From: Natronobacillus azotifigens
GTDB lineage: Bacteria; Bacillota; Bacilli; Bacillales; Amphibacillaceae
Length of the DNA: 46,381 nucleotides
Assembly: GCF_026805325.1 (NCBI RefSeq)
Contig: NZ_JAPRAT010000030.1
Coordinates: forward strand, 1 to 46,381
Direction of reading: 5' to 3'
Shown: one piece after another, positions 17,966 to 28,183 of the stretch
How the letters are laid out: each line of letters begins with the position of its first letter
Numbering within the stretch: position 1 is the first letter of the stretch
Program-made: the position numbers and the translations under genes
Notes under the pieces: model-generated
The model's database searches: none
Told to the model about the DNA's origin: nothing
Seen by the model: only the letters and a program-made list of their open reading frames with translations

Positions 17966-20323
17966 TTATTCGGTACGTAATGCAATAACTGGATCTTTTT
18001 TCGCGGCCATACGCGCTGGAATGACACCGGCAATTAGCGTTAATAACATACTACCTGCAATAAGCAAAACAGCTGGAACTACGGGCAAGCTTGCAACATT
18101 TGATATATCTGTGAGTGCATAAATGAATGAATTGATTGGGATAATCAATAAGTAAGACAAACTCACACCGATGAAACCTGCAACAAATCCAACAAGTAGC
18201 GTCTCGGCATTAAATACACGTGAAATATCTTTTTTTCGAGCACCTACACTACGTAAAATACCAATTTCTTTTGTTCGCTCAATTACGGACACGTAGGTAA
18301 TAATTCCAATCATGATCGTTGAAACAATAAGGGATATCGCCGCAAAACCAACAAGCACGTAGGTTACGGTATTAATCATATTGTTCATAATTCCACTGAT
18401 CATTTCTGCTAAATCAGTATAAACGATCTGATTTTCCTCATCAAGCCCTTCGTTGTATGCATCCAAATATTCTTTAATCTCATCTTTTGCAGCAAAGTTA
18501 ACCGGATAAATGTCAATGCCTGTAGGAGTGGTAATTGCACCTAACCGCATCAAAGCAGCTTCTTTTGCCTGGTCATCAGAAAATGGTGCACTTGTTAATA
18601 CATCTACGTCTGCTTCTTCCTGTGCAACTGCAATTGCCGAATCTTGCGCATTTTCCACAATCATTTCTGTTAAACTCGAAGGATGAATAAATCCTTGGGA
18701 AAAGTAGCTGGTAGCCGCATCATCTTTTTCACGCAGTATACCTGTGATAGTTAAAGGTACAGCATCATCTCCTTCGTATAGCTCTCGATAATCAGTTGGA
18801 TTTGCAGGTGTAAAAAAACCGCTATCATCTTGTACGTAATAAGCATCGTTCGGGATAACTTTTAACATTGTTTCTCCAATGAAATCTGTTACATCATAGG
18901 TTGTTTCCTCTGAATCAATACCGAGCTTTTCAAAAAAACGATCACTGATACGATGATAAGAATCGACTACAATCGCCACTTCATTTTCATTTTCAGGTAG
19001 CCTACTGTCTTCACCGATCAGATCATACAAGTCGAGAATGAAATCTTGATCGTCCGGCATCTCTTGCCAATCATCATTGCCGTTAGACATTCCTGGCATA
19101 CCAGATCTAGCTGAAGTATTGAACTTTACGACATGATCTTCTCCTTCAGCTAATAGATTTACCTCGACTCCTCTTGAATATGCGATGTTACTAACCGCAT
19201 TGGGTAACTCCTCTTCCAATTGATTCACATAATCGAGAAATTCATCTGTGAATGTGTTCGTATGCATGGTCATATTTTCATTTCGGACATGACGATAAAT
19301 TACAGTATCATCTGGATATTCTTCCAATTGTTCATCATTTTCATTCGGTGGTCCAGTTTCCGTATAGTCAACGACTTGTTCACTCGTGTCAATCATTAGT
19401 GGGAAATTGGCTAAAGTATCTGTTTGCATTTCTTCCAACTGATTAGACAGTCCGTTTGATAAGGCTAACACGAGTGCTACCCCGATGATACCAATACTAC
19501 CTGCAAAAGCAGTTAAAATGGTTCGACCTTTTTTGGTTAATAAATTCTTGAAAGATAACAAGGTTGCAGTCGATAATGCCATTGATGTTTTGTTACGTTT
19601 TTTCTTTTTCTTAGGGATTGGTTGTTCGTTTGTCACTTCTTCAATCGGGTTACTGTCCTCTTGGATCTCACCATCAAGGAACCGAATCACCCGATTACTG
19701 TACGTATCCGCTAAGTCTTCATTATGTGTAACCATAATTACCAGTCGAGTTTCTGCAATTTTTTTCAATATATCCATAACCTGTAGGCTTGTCTGCGAAT
19801 CTAACGCACCCGTTGGCTCATCTGCTAAAATAATATCTGGATTATTTACCAACGCTCGAGCAATGGCAACTCGCTGCATTTGCCCTCCAGATAACTGACT
19901 TGGCTTCTTCTTTATGTGATCTTCCAATCCAACTTCAGTCAGCGCTTGCTTCGCTCGTTCTTTTCTTTCCGAACTCGATACTCCGGATAATGTCATTGCG
20001 ATCTCAACATTTTGAAGGACGGACTGATGCCCAATTAAGTTGTAATTTTGAAAAACGAAACCAATCGACCGATTTCGATACGCATCCCAATCCGCATGTT
20101 TGAAATATTTTGTTGATTGATCATTAATAAGTAAGTCACCTGAATCATATTGATCCAAGCCACCAATAATGTTCAATAACGTTGTCTTCCCTGATCCAGA
20201 TTGACCTAAAATAGACACAAATTCATTTTTTCTAAATTCAAGTGAAATACCTTTTAACACATTTAAATAAGCATTCCCTGTTCGGTATGACTTACTGATA
20301 TTTACTAATTTTAATTTTGCCAA
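17966..20323 (-). CDS. MacB-type ABC transporter, fused ATPase and FtsX permease
   Basis: About 785 residues from TTG 20323, chosen because GAAGGGA lies seven bases upstream and the domain starts right there (AKLKLVNISKSY). The longer in-frame ATG at 20404 would add a non-homologous leader. The N-terminal ATPase has Walker A GQSGSGKTT (about 40-48), signature LSGGQMQR (about 144) and Walker B IILADEP (about 165). A membrane segment lies near 275-297, then a large extracellular domain, then three C-terminal helices of the FtsX fold (with SVIERTKEIGILRSVGARKKDI). MacB-type proteins couple cytoplasmic ATP use to extracytoplasmic work: peptide or antibiotic export, or lipoprotein handling. No partner adaptor or two-component genes are adjacent, so the substrate is unknown. 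Confidence 0.92.
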   Translation of the reverse strand: MAKLKLVNISKSYRTGNAYLNVLKGISLEFRKNEFVSILGQSGSGKTTLLNIIGGLDQYDSGDLLINDQSTKYFKHADWDAYRNRSIGFVFQNYNLIGHQSVLQNVEIAMTLSGVSSSERKERAKQALTEVGLEDHIKKKPSQLSGGQMQRVAIARALVNNPDIILADEPTGALDSQTSLQVMDILKKIAETRLVIMVTHNEDLADTYSNRVIRFLDGEIQEDSNPIEEVTNEQPIPKKKKKRNKTSMALSTATLLSFKNLLTKKGRTILTAFAGSIGIIGVALVLALSNGLSNQLEEMQTDTLANFPLMIDTSEQVVDYTETGPPNENDEQLEEYPDDTVIYRHVRNENMTMHTNTFTDEFLDYVNQLEEELPNAVSNIAYSRGVEVNLLAEGEDHVVKFNTSARSGMPGMSNGNDDWQEMPDDQDFILDLYDLIGEDSRLPENENEVAIVVDSYHRISDRFFEKLGIDSEETTYDVTDFIGETMLKVIPNDAYYVQDDSGFFTPANPTDYRELYEGDDAVPLTITGILREKDDAATSYFSQGFIHPSSLTEMIVENAQDSAIAVAQEEADVDVLTSAPFSDDQAKEAALMRLGAITTPTGIDIYPVNFAAKDEIKEYLDAYNEGLDEENQIVYTDLAEMISGIMNNMINTVTYVLVGFAAISLIVSTIMIGIITYVSVIERTKEIGILRSVGARKKDISRVFNAETLLVGFVAGFIGVSLSYLLIIPINSFIYALTDISNVASLPVVPAVLLIAGSMLLTLIAGVIPARMAAKKDPVIALRTE

Positions 20324-20339
20324 AAAATCTATCCCTTCA

Positions 20340-20371
20340 GCCAAGTTGGCACCTTCCTGACTTAGGAGGTG
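20340..20371 (-). promoter_or_regulatory. Structured leader just upstream of the ABC transporter start
   Basis: Minus strand: CACCT-CCT...AGG-AAGGTG forms one hairpin (20350-20371), abutting an inverted repeat GCCAA/TTGGC (20340-20350), directly before the ribosome site GAAGGGA. A possible -10 TATGAT lies just upstream (about 20390). It matches no riboswitch class I know. It could modulate translation initiation at the weak TTG start. Confidence 0.35.
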
Positions 20372-20584
20372 AATCGGCTTTTTATGTTTATCATACAATA
20401 TCATGCAAAGCTAGGTGAAAACACTGATCATTTTCATTACCTTAACTCAACGTCGACAATGATCTAACTAGATTTTTTATTTCATTACATTGTATCAAAG
20501 TTAAGTAAAAAACAAAAAATGAAAACTGTTTAGATACGTGTCAATATTTTCATCATATATATTTCTAATCCTCTATATGAAATA

Positions 20585-20608
20585 AGACCTCCAATATAAT
20601 GGAAGTCT
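20585..20608 (-). terminator. Probable terminator of the CXXC-20-CXXC gene
   Basis: Minus-strand stem AGACTTCCA/TGGAGGTCT (one G-T pair), followed by a short TTATTTC run. It lies 12 bases past the stop at 20621. Confidence 0.55.
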
Positions 20609-20620
20609 AGTTAATTATAT

Positions 20621-20935
20621 TTACTTTAATAAATCCTTTTCCTTTAGTAGTGGTTCATTCGTGATTTCCATATAAAAGGGGCTAAAGAGTATACCAATTA
20701 TACCTAGAACAATGATCGCAGTAAAGACAGTAGCTGCAGAGATTATGTTTAAAATCCCTAAAAGAAACGGCGAAAAAATAATACAAAGTAAAAATTGGTT
20801 CCTCTTTATCGTTTTTCTAGTTGGGTATTGCCTCTGAAGACAATGTGGACATGTCACAGCGGGATTTACAGTAAAACTTTTTTTAAAGACCTGAAACCAA
20901 CTCCAGTCTTTTTTACAACTTTGGCAAGTTGCCAT
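20621..20935 (-). CDS. Small CXXC-20-CXXC membrane protein
   Basis: 104 residues. The N-terminus holds two CXXC pairs, Cys4/Cys7 (CQSC) and Cys29/Cys32 (CPHC), with 21 residues between. This is the arrangement of the TIGR04104-type 'CXXC-20-CXXC' family of Firmicutes. Two membrane helices follow (about 47-67 and 70-88), then a charged tail (LLKEKDLLK). The Cys pairs probably bind zinc in a cytoplasmic ribbon. Family function is unknown. RBS is TAGGAGGTAAT just upstream of ATG. It stands alone; 235 bases of AT-rich DNA separate it from the acetyl-CoA synthetase terminator on its upstream side. Confidence 0.75.
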   Translation of the reverse strand: MATCQSCKKDWSWFQVFKKSFTVNPAVTCPHCLQRQYPTRKTIKRNQFLLCIIFSPFLLGILNIISAATVFTAIIVLGIIGILFSPFYMEITNEPLLKEKDLLK

Positions 20936-21095
20936 CCTATTACCTCCTAATGATCAAAATGTATTCGTTCCCTATTCATTAAAATAATAGTCGGTTGTAT
21001 ATTTTTATTTCATTAAGTATAGCATACACTTTAATCCTATTGTATTATATTATATTTCCTTTTTTCTTTTTTTCTAAATGGAATGATTTCTTCAG

Positions 21096-21125
21096 CCAAA
21101 AAAGACTAATTCAATAACGAATTAG
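21096..21125 (-). terminator. Terminator of the sulfur operon
   Basis: Minus-strand stem CTAATTC/GAATTAG with a 6-base loop, then TCTTTTTTGG. It lies about 45 bases past the acsA-like stop at 21171. Confidence 0.82.
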
Positions 21126-21170
21126 CCTTCCTATTACAATAGATTCGATTCAAATCATTGATTATTAGGG

Positions 21171-22835
21171 TCATATTGCCAAATCTTTCTCAATTTCTTT
21201 TCGTTTCAACTCTCTACGCAAGATTTTTCCACTTATTTTTGTTTTCGGTAGTTCTTCAATGACTTCAATTTCTCGTGGTGCTGCATGGGCAGCTAGTTTC
21301 CCACGAACAAATAAACGAATTTCTTCCAATAAAGCATCCGATTGTTTTATCCCGACTCGCAATGTAATAAATGCTTTCACTAATTCTCCGCGGATTGGAT
21401 CGGGTTTCCCGATTACCCCCGCTTCTGCTACTGCAGGGTGCTCGATCAAGGTGCTTTCCACTTCAAACGGACCAATTCTTTCCCCAGAGGAATTGATCAT
21501 ATCATCATTTCTTCCTTGAAAAAATACATACCCAACCGTATCCTGATAAGCCAAATCACCAGAAATGTACCAGCCCTCGTATTTGAAGTAACTATTATAT
21601 TTCCCTTTATTGCCCCAAATTTCTTTCATCAATCCCGGCCAACTCGTTTTGATTGCTAATTGGCCTACCGACATTGGTGGCAAAAGATTTCCTTCTTCAT
21701 CTAATATTCCAACTTCAATGCCAGGAAAAGCTCTACCCATTGAACCTGGTTTAATGGGTTCGGAAGGCAGATTAACAATCAAGTGACCTCCCGTTTCTGT
21801 CATCCACCACGTATCGTGAATTCGAACACCTAGATGATCCCAAGCCCAATGGATCACTTCTGGATTGAGTGGTTCCCCAACACTTAACACATGTCTTAAT
21901 GAAGATAGATCATACTCTTTGTGAAGATCTCCTTCTGACATCAGCATCCGAAATGCTGTTGGTGCACTATACCAGGTCGTTACTTGAAGCGATTCAATTA
22001 ATTGATACCACTCCTCTGCACGAAAACGTCCACCTTGAATAACGATCGTTGCACGGTTAACCCATGGGGCGAATAATCCATAAACACTTCCGGTTACCCA
22101 ACCTGGATGAGAGGTACACCAATAGACATCGTTTTCTTGAATGTCCAGTACCCATTTTCCTGTCTGAAAATGGTGAATGATCGAGCGATGCGCGTGAAGG
22201 ACGCCTTTTGGTTTTCCCGTAGAACCACTCGTATAATGAATTAACAAACCATCTTCCGGATCAACCCATTCTACCAACGTTTCTTGAAAATTCTCATAAG
22301 GTCTTGCTTCCATATCCTCGACATATAATATCCTCTCTAATGTAGGAATAGCTCGTCGATTTACGCGCTGACCAAGCGTGTTATCGGTAATTAATAACTT
22401 CCCTTCGCAGTCATTGATTCGATCAGTAATCGCTTCATCCATAAAGCCTTCAAATAGCGGCCCTGCAATCGCCCCTATTTTGATTACTGCTAAGATCGCA
22501 CTATAGCACTCTGGATTTTTTGGTAAAAAAATAAAGACGCGATCTCCTTTTTTTATCCCAATTCCTTTTAAAATTTGTGCATAATGATCGGTTTTCTCTT
22601 TCACTTGTTGAAAAGTTAGAGAGTATCTTTCCTCTCCATTTATATAATGTAGTGCTGTTTTTTCTCCATACCCCTCGGCAACATGTCGATCAATTGCTTC
22701 ATAAGCCGCGTTCATCTTGTTTGTTTTTCCAAAATGTAAGTGCTGAGCAACATCATCCCAAGTAAACGTTGCTTTTGTCTCTGAATAACTGGATAAATTA
22801 TATGCTCCACCTACTGGTGATAGTTTAACAGACAT
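21171..22835 (-). CDS. acsA: Acetyl-CoA synthetase-like, AMP-forming ligase
   Basis: 554 residues, slightly shorter than Bacillus AcsA (about 570). ANL-superfamily motifs are present: P-loop HYTSGSTGKPKGVLHAH near 205, core DTWWMTETGG, YISGDLAYQDTVGYVFFQGR with the A8 hinge Asp, and the C-terminal lysine region PKTKISGKILRREL that is the acetylation site in Acs enzymes. It activates acetate (or a short acid) with ATP and CoA to acetyl-CoA. It is the last gene of the metY-ssuACB operon, 13 bases after the ATPase gene. In this setting it may recycle the acetate released by the O-acetylhomoserine sulfhydrylase; that is inference. A close acyl-CoA synthetase with other substrates is possible. Confidence 0.85.
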   Translation of the reverse strand: MSVKLSPVGGAYNLSSYSETKATFTWDDVAQHLHFGKTNKMNAAYEAIDRHVAEGYGEKTALHYINGEERYSLTFQQVKEKTDHYAQILKGIGIKKGDRVFIFLPKNPECYSAILAVIKIGAIAGPLFEGFMDEAITDRINDCEGKLLITDNTLGQRVNRRAIPTLERILYVEDMEARPYENFQETLVEWVDPEDGLLIHYTSGSTGKPKGVLHAHRSIIHHFQTGKWVLDIQENDVYWCTSHPGWVTGSVYGLFAPWVNRATIVIQGGRFRAEEWYQLIESLQVTTWYSAPTAFRMLMSEGDLHKEYDLSSLRHVLSVGEPLNPEVIHWAWDHLGVRIHDTWWMTETGGHLIVNLPSEPIKPGSMGRAFPGIEVGILDEEGNLLPPMSVGQLAIKTSWPGLMKEIWGNKGKYNSYFKYEGWYISGDLAYQDTVGYVFFQGRNDDMINSSGERIGPFEVESTLIEHPAVAEAGVIGKPDPIRGELVKAFITLRVGIKQSDALLEEIRLFVRGKLAAHAAPREIEVIEELPKTKISGKILRRELKRKEIEKDLAI

Positions 22836-22848
22836 GAACCAATCCCCC

Positions 22849-23589
22849 TTAAGTAATCGAACGCGCTCGATCTAGATTTAAGCTTTCGAGAATATCTGCT
22901 TTATATCTCGCCAGCTCTTCACTTCCCCGTTTTCGAGGCCTTTGTTCTGTAAGTGTTATTTCACGATCAATCTCCCCTGGCTGTCCCCGCAAAATGACAA
23001 TCCGATCACACAAATACGTCGCTTCATCTATATCATGTGTGACTAGCACAACCGTTGATTGATACGTTTTCCAAACATCCAAGAGCAAATCTTGTAATTG
23101 CATTTTTGTAAATGCATCCAAGGCACTAAAAGGCTCATCTAGCAAAAGAATTTCCGGGGACGTGACAAGCGCTCGGGCAATTGCAACCCGTTGTGCCATC
23201 CCTCCAGAAAGCTGACGAGGATATAGTTTTTCTTTTCCTTCCAGCCCTACATCAGCGATATATTCTTTTGCTCGCTTTTGTTTATCCGCATGCTCTCCTT
23301 TTAAGCCAAAAATGACATTATCAAGGACCGTAAGCCAAGGTAAGAGCCTTGGTTCTTGAAAAATAAACCCTGTCGTATCGTGAACTTCCTTGGCAGTATT
23401 TCCATTTATCTCAATCTCACCTTCATACCCATCATCGAGTCCAGAAATAGCTCGTAAGATAGTACTTTTTCCACAACCACTTGTTCCTAGCAAGCCGACA
23501 ATTTCTCCTGGTTGAACAGAGAGGCTGATATTTCTGACAGCTGAAGCGCCAGCGAAGGTTCGACTAACATTTCGTAAAGTTAAACTCAT
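22849..23589 (-). CDS. ssuB: ABC importer ATPase, SsuB/TauB type
   Basis: 246 residues. Walker [13 protein letters not shown] (about 33-44), Q-loop [15 protein letters not shown], signature [15 protein letters not shown], Walker [17 protein letters not shown] and the H-loop [15 protein letters not shown] are all intact. This belongs to the nitrate/sulfonate/taurine importer group and energises uptake through the adjacent permease. It lies 15 bases after the permease gene and 13 bases before acsA. Its sulfur role is supported by the SAM riboswitch at the head of the operon. Confidence 0.92.
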   Translation of the reverse strand: MSLTLRNVSRTFAGASAVRNISLSVQPGEIVGLLGTSGCGKSTILRAISGLDDGYEGEIEINGNTAKEVHDTTGFIFQEPRLLPWLTVLDNVIFGLKGEHADKQKRAKEYIADVGLEGKEKLYPRQLSGGMAQRVAIARALVTSPEILLLDEPFSALDAFTKMQLQDLLLDVWKTYQSTVVLVTHDIDEATYLCDRIVILRGQPGEIDREITLTEQRPRKRGSEELARYKADILESLNLDRARSIT

Positions 23590-23604
23590 TCTATTTTCCT
23601 CCCA

Positions 23605-24450
23605 TTACGTTTTCGCAAATCGATCTTGCCAATACAAGGAACGCGCTTCAAGTATTTTTAGTAGCCAATCGGTTGATTTTCCAATAAAAGCAAACAGGAT
23701 AATGCTAGCAATGATCGTTTCTGGTGATAACGTATTTTGACCTAAAACAAGCAAGTATCCAAGACCTTGACTAGCGCCCATTAATTCTGCCGCCACAACG
23801 AACATCCAACCAAGCCCTAACCCGCTTCGCACACCAACGAAAAACGATGGCAACGAAGCAGGAAGAATAATCCGTCTTACTTGTTGAAGAGGTGTTAGCT
23901 TATACATTTTTCCTACCTCGATTAATTTACGATCAACACCCAAGATCCCGCTAACTAAATTTAAATAGACTGGGAAAAATACCCCAACAGCAATCATGGT
24001 AATTTTCGATGATTCACCAATCCCCATCCACAAAATAAACAAGGGAACCCATGCCAAGGATGGAATCGAACGAAATGCTTGAATAATCGGATCAAAGATG
24101 TGTTCTGCTTTTTGATAAAACCCTACCAATGAGCCCAATAAAACAGCAGCGATAGTACCGAATAAAAAGCCAGCAAATACACGATAAACGGTAATACTTA
24201 TATGCTCCCATAGTGCACCAGTTGCCGCCATATCAAGGATCGCGGAAAAAACTGCACTCGGAGCAGGAAGTTGGTAAGCAGGGAAAACACCTTGGCGGCT
24301 AAGAAATTCCCAAAGAATAAACAATAGAACAGGTAAAATGCTTCCCAACAAAACAACCTCTGTTTGTTTTTTCTTCTTTTTGTTTCGCTCTTTCTTTTTT
24401 GTATGTTCTCGAATATATACACCTGTTAATTCTCCAGTACTTTTCGCCAT
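23605..24450 (-). CDS. ssuC: ABC importer permease, SsuC type
   Basis: 281 residues with a Lys/Arg-rich cytoplasmic N-terminus (KKKERNKKKKK) and six predicted helices from about residue 32. The EAA-type coupling loop reads KLTPLQQVRRIILPASLPSF, typical of binding-protein-dependent permeases of the sulfonate/taurine/nitrate group. It starts 16 bases after the binding-protein gene with RBS GGGAGGG. Together with SsuA and SsuB-like neighbours it forms a complete importer. No FMNH2 monooxygenase (ssuD) is in the window, so the imported compound may be an organosulfur other than an alkanesulfonate, or the desulfonating enzyme is elsewhere. Confidence 0.9.
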   Translation of the reverse strand: MAKSTGELTGVYIREHTKKKERNKKKKKQTEVVLLGSILPVLLFILWEFLSRQGVFPAYQLPAPSAVFSAILDMAATGALWEHISITVYRVFAGFLFGTIAAVLLGSLVGFYQKAEHIFDPIIQAFRSIPSLAWVPLFILWMGIGESSKITMIAVGVFFPVYLNLVSGILGVDRKLIEVGKMYKLTPLQQVRRIILPASLPSFFVGVRSGLGLGWMFVVAAELMGASQGLGYLLVLGQNTLSPETIIASIILFAFIGKSTDWLLKILEARSLYWQDRFAKT

Positions 24451-24466
24451 GTTCTTCCCTCCCTAC

Positions 24467-25465
24467 TTAATCAATCGTTTCTTCAGCAAATGAGCCATTT
24501 ATTAAATCATCAACTAGTTCTTCGATATTGGCATCTGCATCAATTACATCACCCTCTTGAAGGATTTTGCCTGATTCAATAATTGCTTCACGATGTACAT
24601 CTCCTGGTATTGGTTGCGAAAAATCATTTCGTTGTAATTGAATTTTTGCAACTTCCACATCAATTCCAGCTTCTTCTGCTAATAATTCAGCAGCTTCCTC
24701 TGGATTATCTAAGATCCATTTTCTTGCTTTTTCATATACTTCAATGACACGATTCACGTATTCAGGATATTTGTCGGCAAATGCTTCTCTTACATTCAGA
24801 AATCCATACGTATTAAAATCAATATTTCGGTAGAATAATTCTCCGCCCGCTTCTAATTCCACTCGTGCCATGTGCGGATCAAGCCCAGCCCATGCATCTA
24901 CTTGATTAGAAGTCAATGCGGAAGCACCATCTCCATGTTGCAAATTGATGATTTCCACTTCACTCGCATCAATACCTTCCGCAGCTAAGGAGCGTAGTAA
25001 GAAGATATATGGATCCGTACCAATTGTTGCTGCAACACGTTTTCCTTTTAGATCTTCCAGTGTTTCTATCCCTGAATCATGGTTCGTGACAAGCGCTGTC
25101 CATTCTGGTTGGGAATAAATATAAACATTTTGAATCGGTGATCCGTTTGATTTTGAAATAAGCGCTGCTGCACCAGCGGTCGAACCAAAATCAACACTGT
25201 TACTATTTAAGAACTCTAAAGCTCGATTACTCCCTTGACTTAGTACCCATTCAATCTCGATTCCTTCTTCCTCAAACACTTCTTCCGCCCAACCAAATTT
25301 TCGTAAAACAAGACTTGTCGGTGAATAATACGCATAATCTAACCGGATTTCATCTGGTTGTGACTCTCCACCTGTAGCAGATGCACATCCCGCAACAACC
25401 ACCAACAACGCGATTACAGATAATAAAAGTAAACTTCTCACATCAATCAACGGTATTTTTTTCAT
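24467..25465 (-). CDS. ssuA: ABC importer substrate-binding lipoprotein, SsuA type
   Basis: About 332 residues from ATG 25465. The upstream in-frame ATG (25480) is inside the ribosome site GGGGGAAAG, so the second Met is preferred. A lipoprotein signal ends in VVVAGCAS, giving a lipidated Cys. The mature part has the NMT1/SsuA-like fold: DYAYYSPTSLVLRKFGWAEE at the start, VDFGSTAGAAALI, and GKRVAATIGTDPYIFLLRSL. It would capture the organosulfur substrate outside the cell and deliver it to SsuC. It is the second gene of the SAM-riboswitch operon, about 45 bases after metY. Substrate not determinable; aliphatic sulfonates are the family default. Confidence 0.9.
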   Translation of the reverse strand: MKKIPLIDVRSLLLLSVIALLVVVAGCASATGGESQPDEIRLDYAYYSPTSLVLRKFGWAEEVFEEEGIEIEWVLSQGSNRALEFLNSNSVDFGSTAGAAALISKSNGSPIQNVYIYSQPEWTALVTNHDSGIETLEDLKGKRVAATIGTDPYIFLLRSLAAEGIDASEVEIINLQHGDGASALTSNQVDAWAGLDPHMARVELEAGGELFYRNIDFNTYGFLNVREAFADKYPEYVNRVIEVYEKARKWILDNPEEAAELLAEEAGIDVEVAKIQLQRNDFSQPIPGDVHREAIIESGKILQEGDVIDADANIEELVDDLINGSFAEETID

Positions 25466-25510
25466 TTTTCTTTCCCCCATCCCATATTTTTTGTCTAACG
25501 ATCCCCTAAA

Positions 25511-27477
<1,967 letters not shown>

Positions 27478-27506
27478 AAATATTTAGTTTTTAGTGATTA
27501 GCTGAA

Positions 27507-27660
27507 AACAAAAACCCCTCCTTCACCTGAAGATGAAAGAAGGGGTTGAATTAACCGGTATTCATTCATCATTCAAAGCGATTAGCTTTGCTGGTAGGGG
27601 CACCTTACTTGTTGTAGGTTGCCGTGGAGTCATTAAGCCAGTTCTTTCGTCCACTCTTTA
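27507..27660 (-). promoter_or_regulatory. SAM-clan-like riboswitch variant, proximal copy
   Basis: The minus-strand RNA has AGAGTGGACGAAAGAACTGG, ATGACTCCAC, GGCAACC, AAGGTGCCCCTACCAGC, a hairpin AAAGC/GCTTT, then GAATGATGAATGA. It shares GGCAACC, AAGGTGC and CCAGC with S-box RNAs but lacks the SAM-I P1. It resembles the SAM-I/IV variant class. A terminator AACCCCTTCTTTC/GAAGGAGGGGTT with a T run follows (about 27507-27547). It lies directly upstream of the SAM-I riboswitch. Confidence 0.75.
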
Positions 27661-27680
27661 TAAATTTAATTGTTGTACTG

Positions 27681-27708
27681 ATTATAACACATTATTCCTA
27701 TCTGTCTA
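27681..27708 (-). promoter_or_regulatory. Promoter between the two variant riboswitches
   Basis: Minus strand: TAGACA (27703-27708), 16-bp spacer, TATAAT (27681-27686). It sits about 20 bases upstream of the proximal variant aptamer and has a near-identical sister at 28070-28098. Confidence 0.7.
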
Positions 27709-27744
27709 GTATGTTTTTTATTTTTTTCAAAATTCATTTCATTT

Positions 27745-27899
27745 GAAAAACCCTTCTTCCATCGAAAGATGAAAGAAGGGTTAATTAACCGGTATTCATT
27801 CATCATTCAAAGCAAATATGCTTTGCTGGTAGGGGCACCTTACTTAGTGTAGGTTGCCGTGGAGTCGTTAAGCCAGTTCTTTCGTCCACTCTTTATAAA
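27745..27899 (-). promoter_or_regulatory. SAM-clan-like riboswitch variant, distal copy
   Basis: Near-identical to the element at 27507-27660, including the core, GAATGATGAATGA and a terminator (AACCCTTCTTTC paired with GGAAGAAGGGTT, then TTTTTC; 27745-27782). Differences cluster in loops: the hairpin is CAAAGCA/TGCTTTG here instead of AAAGC/GCTTT, so pairing is kept while the loop changes, as expected for a functional RNA. Confidence 0.75.
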
Positions 27900-28046
27900 G
27901 TAAAACTTCAATCAGTGGGGATTTTGGGTATTCCCCACTGATTGTTAGTTGAACCATTCGGGGTGCTAGCGTCCGTTACTCCCACTTATAGAACTTTGAT
28001 TTTCTCAATAGTTTGAAGTGGGAGTCTTACGGACGGTTGCTCCAGG
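27900..28046 (+). mobile_element. Dispersed palindromic repeat, copy A (inserted in a riboswitch leader)
   Basis: 147 bases with two hairpins: AATCAGTGGGG/CCCCACTGATT at the left and a long stem around GCGTCCGT, CTCCCACTT / AAGTGGGAG, ACGGACGG at the right. It is flanked on both sides by ATAAA (27895-27899 and 28047-28051). The sister leader at 27507-27710 has a single ATAAA and no insert at the equivalent point. No coding capacity and no obvious terminal inverted repeats. Confidence 0.85.
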
Positions 28047-28069
28047 ATAAATATTTTTTTATTGTGTTG

Positions 28070-28098
28070 ATTATAGCAACAGATTGTTTTCCTGTCTA
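28070..28098 (-). promoter_or_regulatory. Distal promoter of the sulfur operon
   Basis: Minus strand: TAGACA (28093-28098), 17-bp spacer, TATAAT (28070-28075). It is homologous to the promoter at 27681-27708, but the mobile repeat now separates it from its aptamer. Confidence 0.75.
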
Positions 28099-28183
28099 GC
28101 AATTTTTTTGAATTTTTTCATAATTCATTTTTTTCTTGAGTGATGATCTAGAAACAGGCAAGCGGGCTTTAGTAACCTTCTTC

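Noticed and set aside
17966..20404. 812-residue form of the ABC ATPase/permease
   Set aside because: The additional 27 residues are not part of the ATPase fold, and the ribosome site sits before TTG 20323.
27900..28046. Rho-independent terminator or another riboswitch
   Set aside because: The same sequence recurs at four other unrelated loci and lacks a T run on either strand, so a dispersed repeat explains it better.
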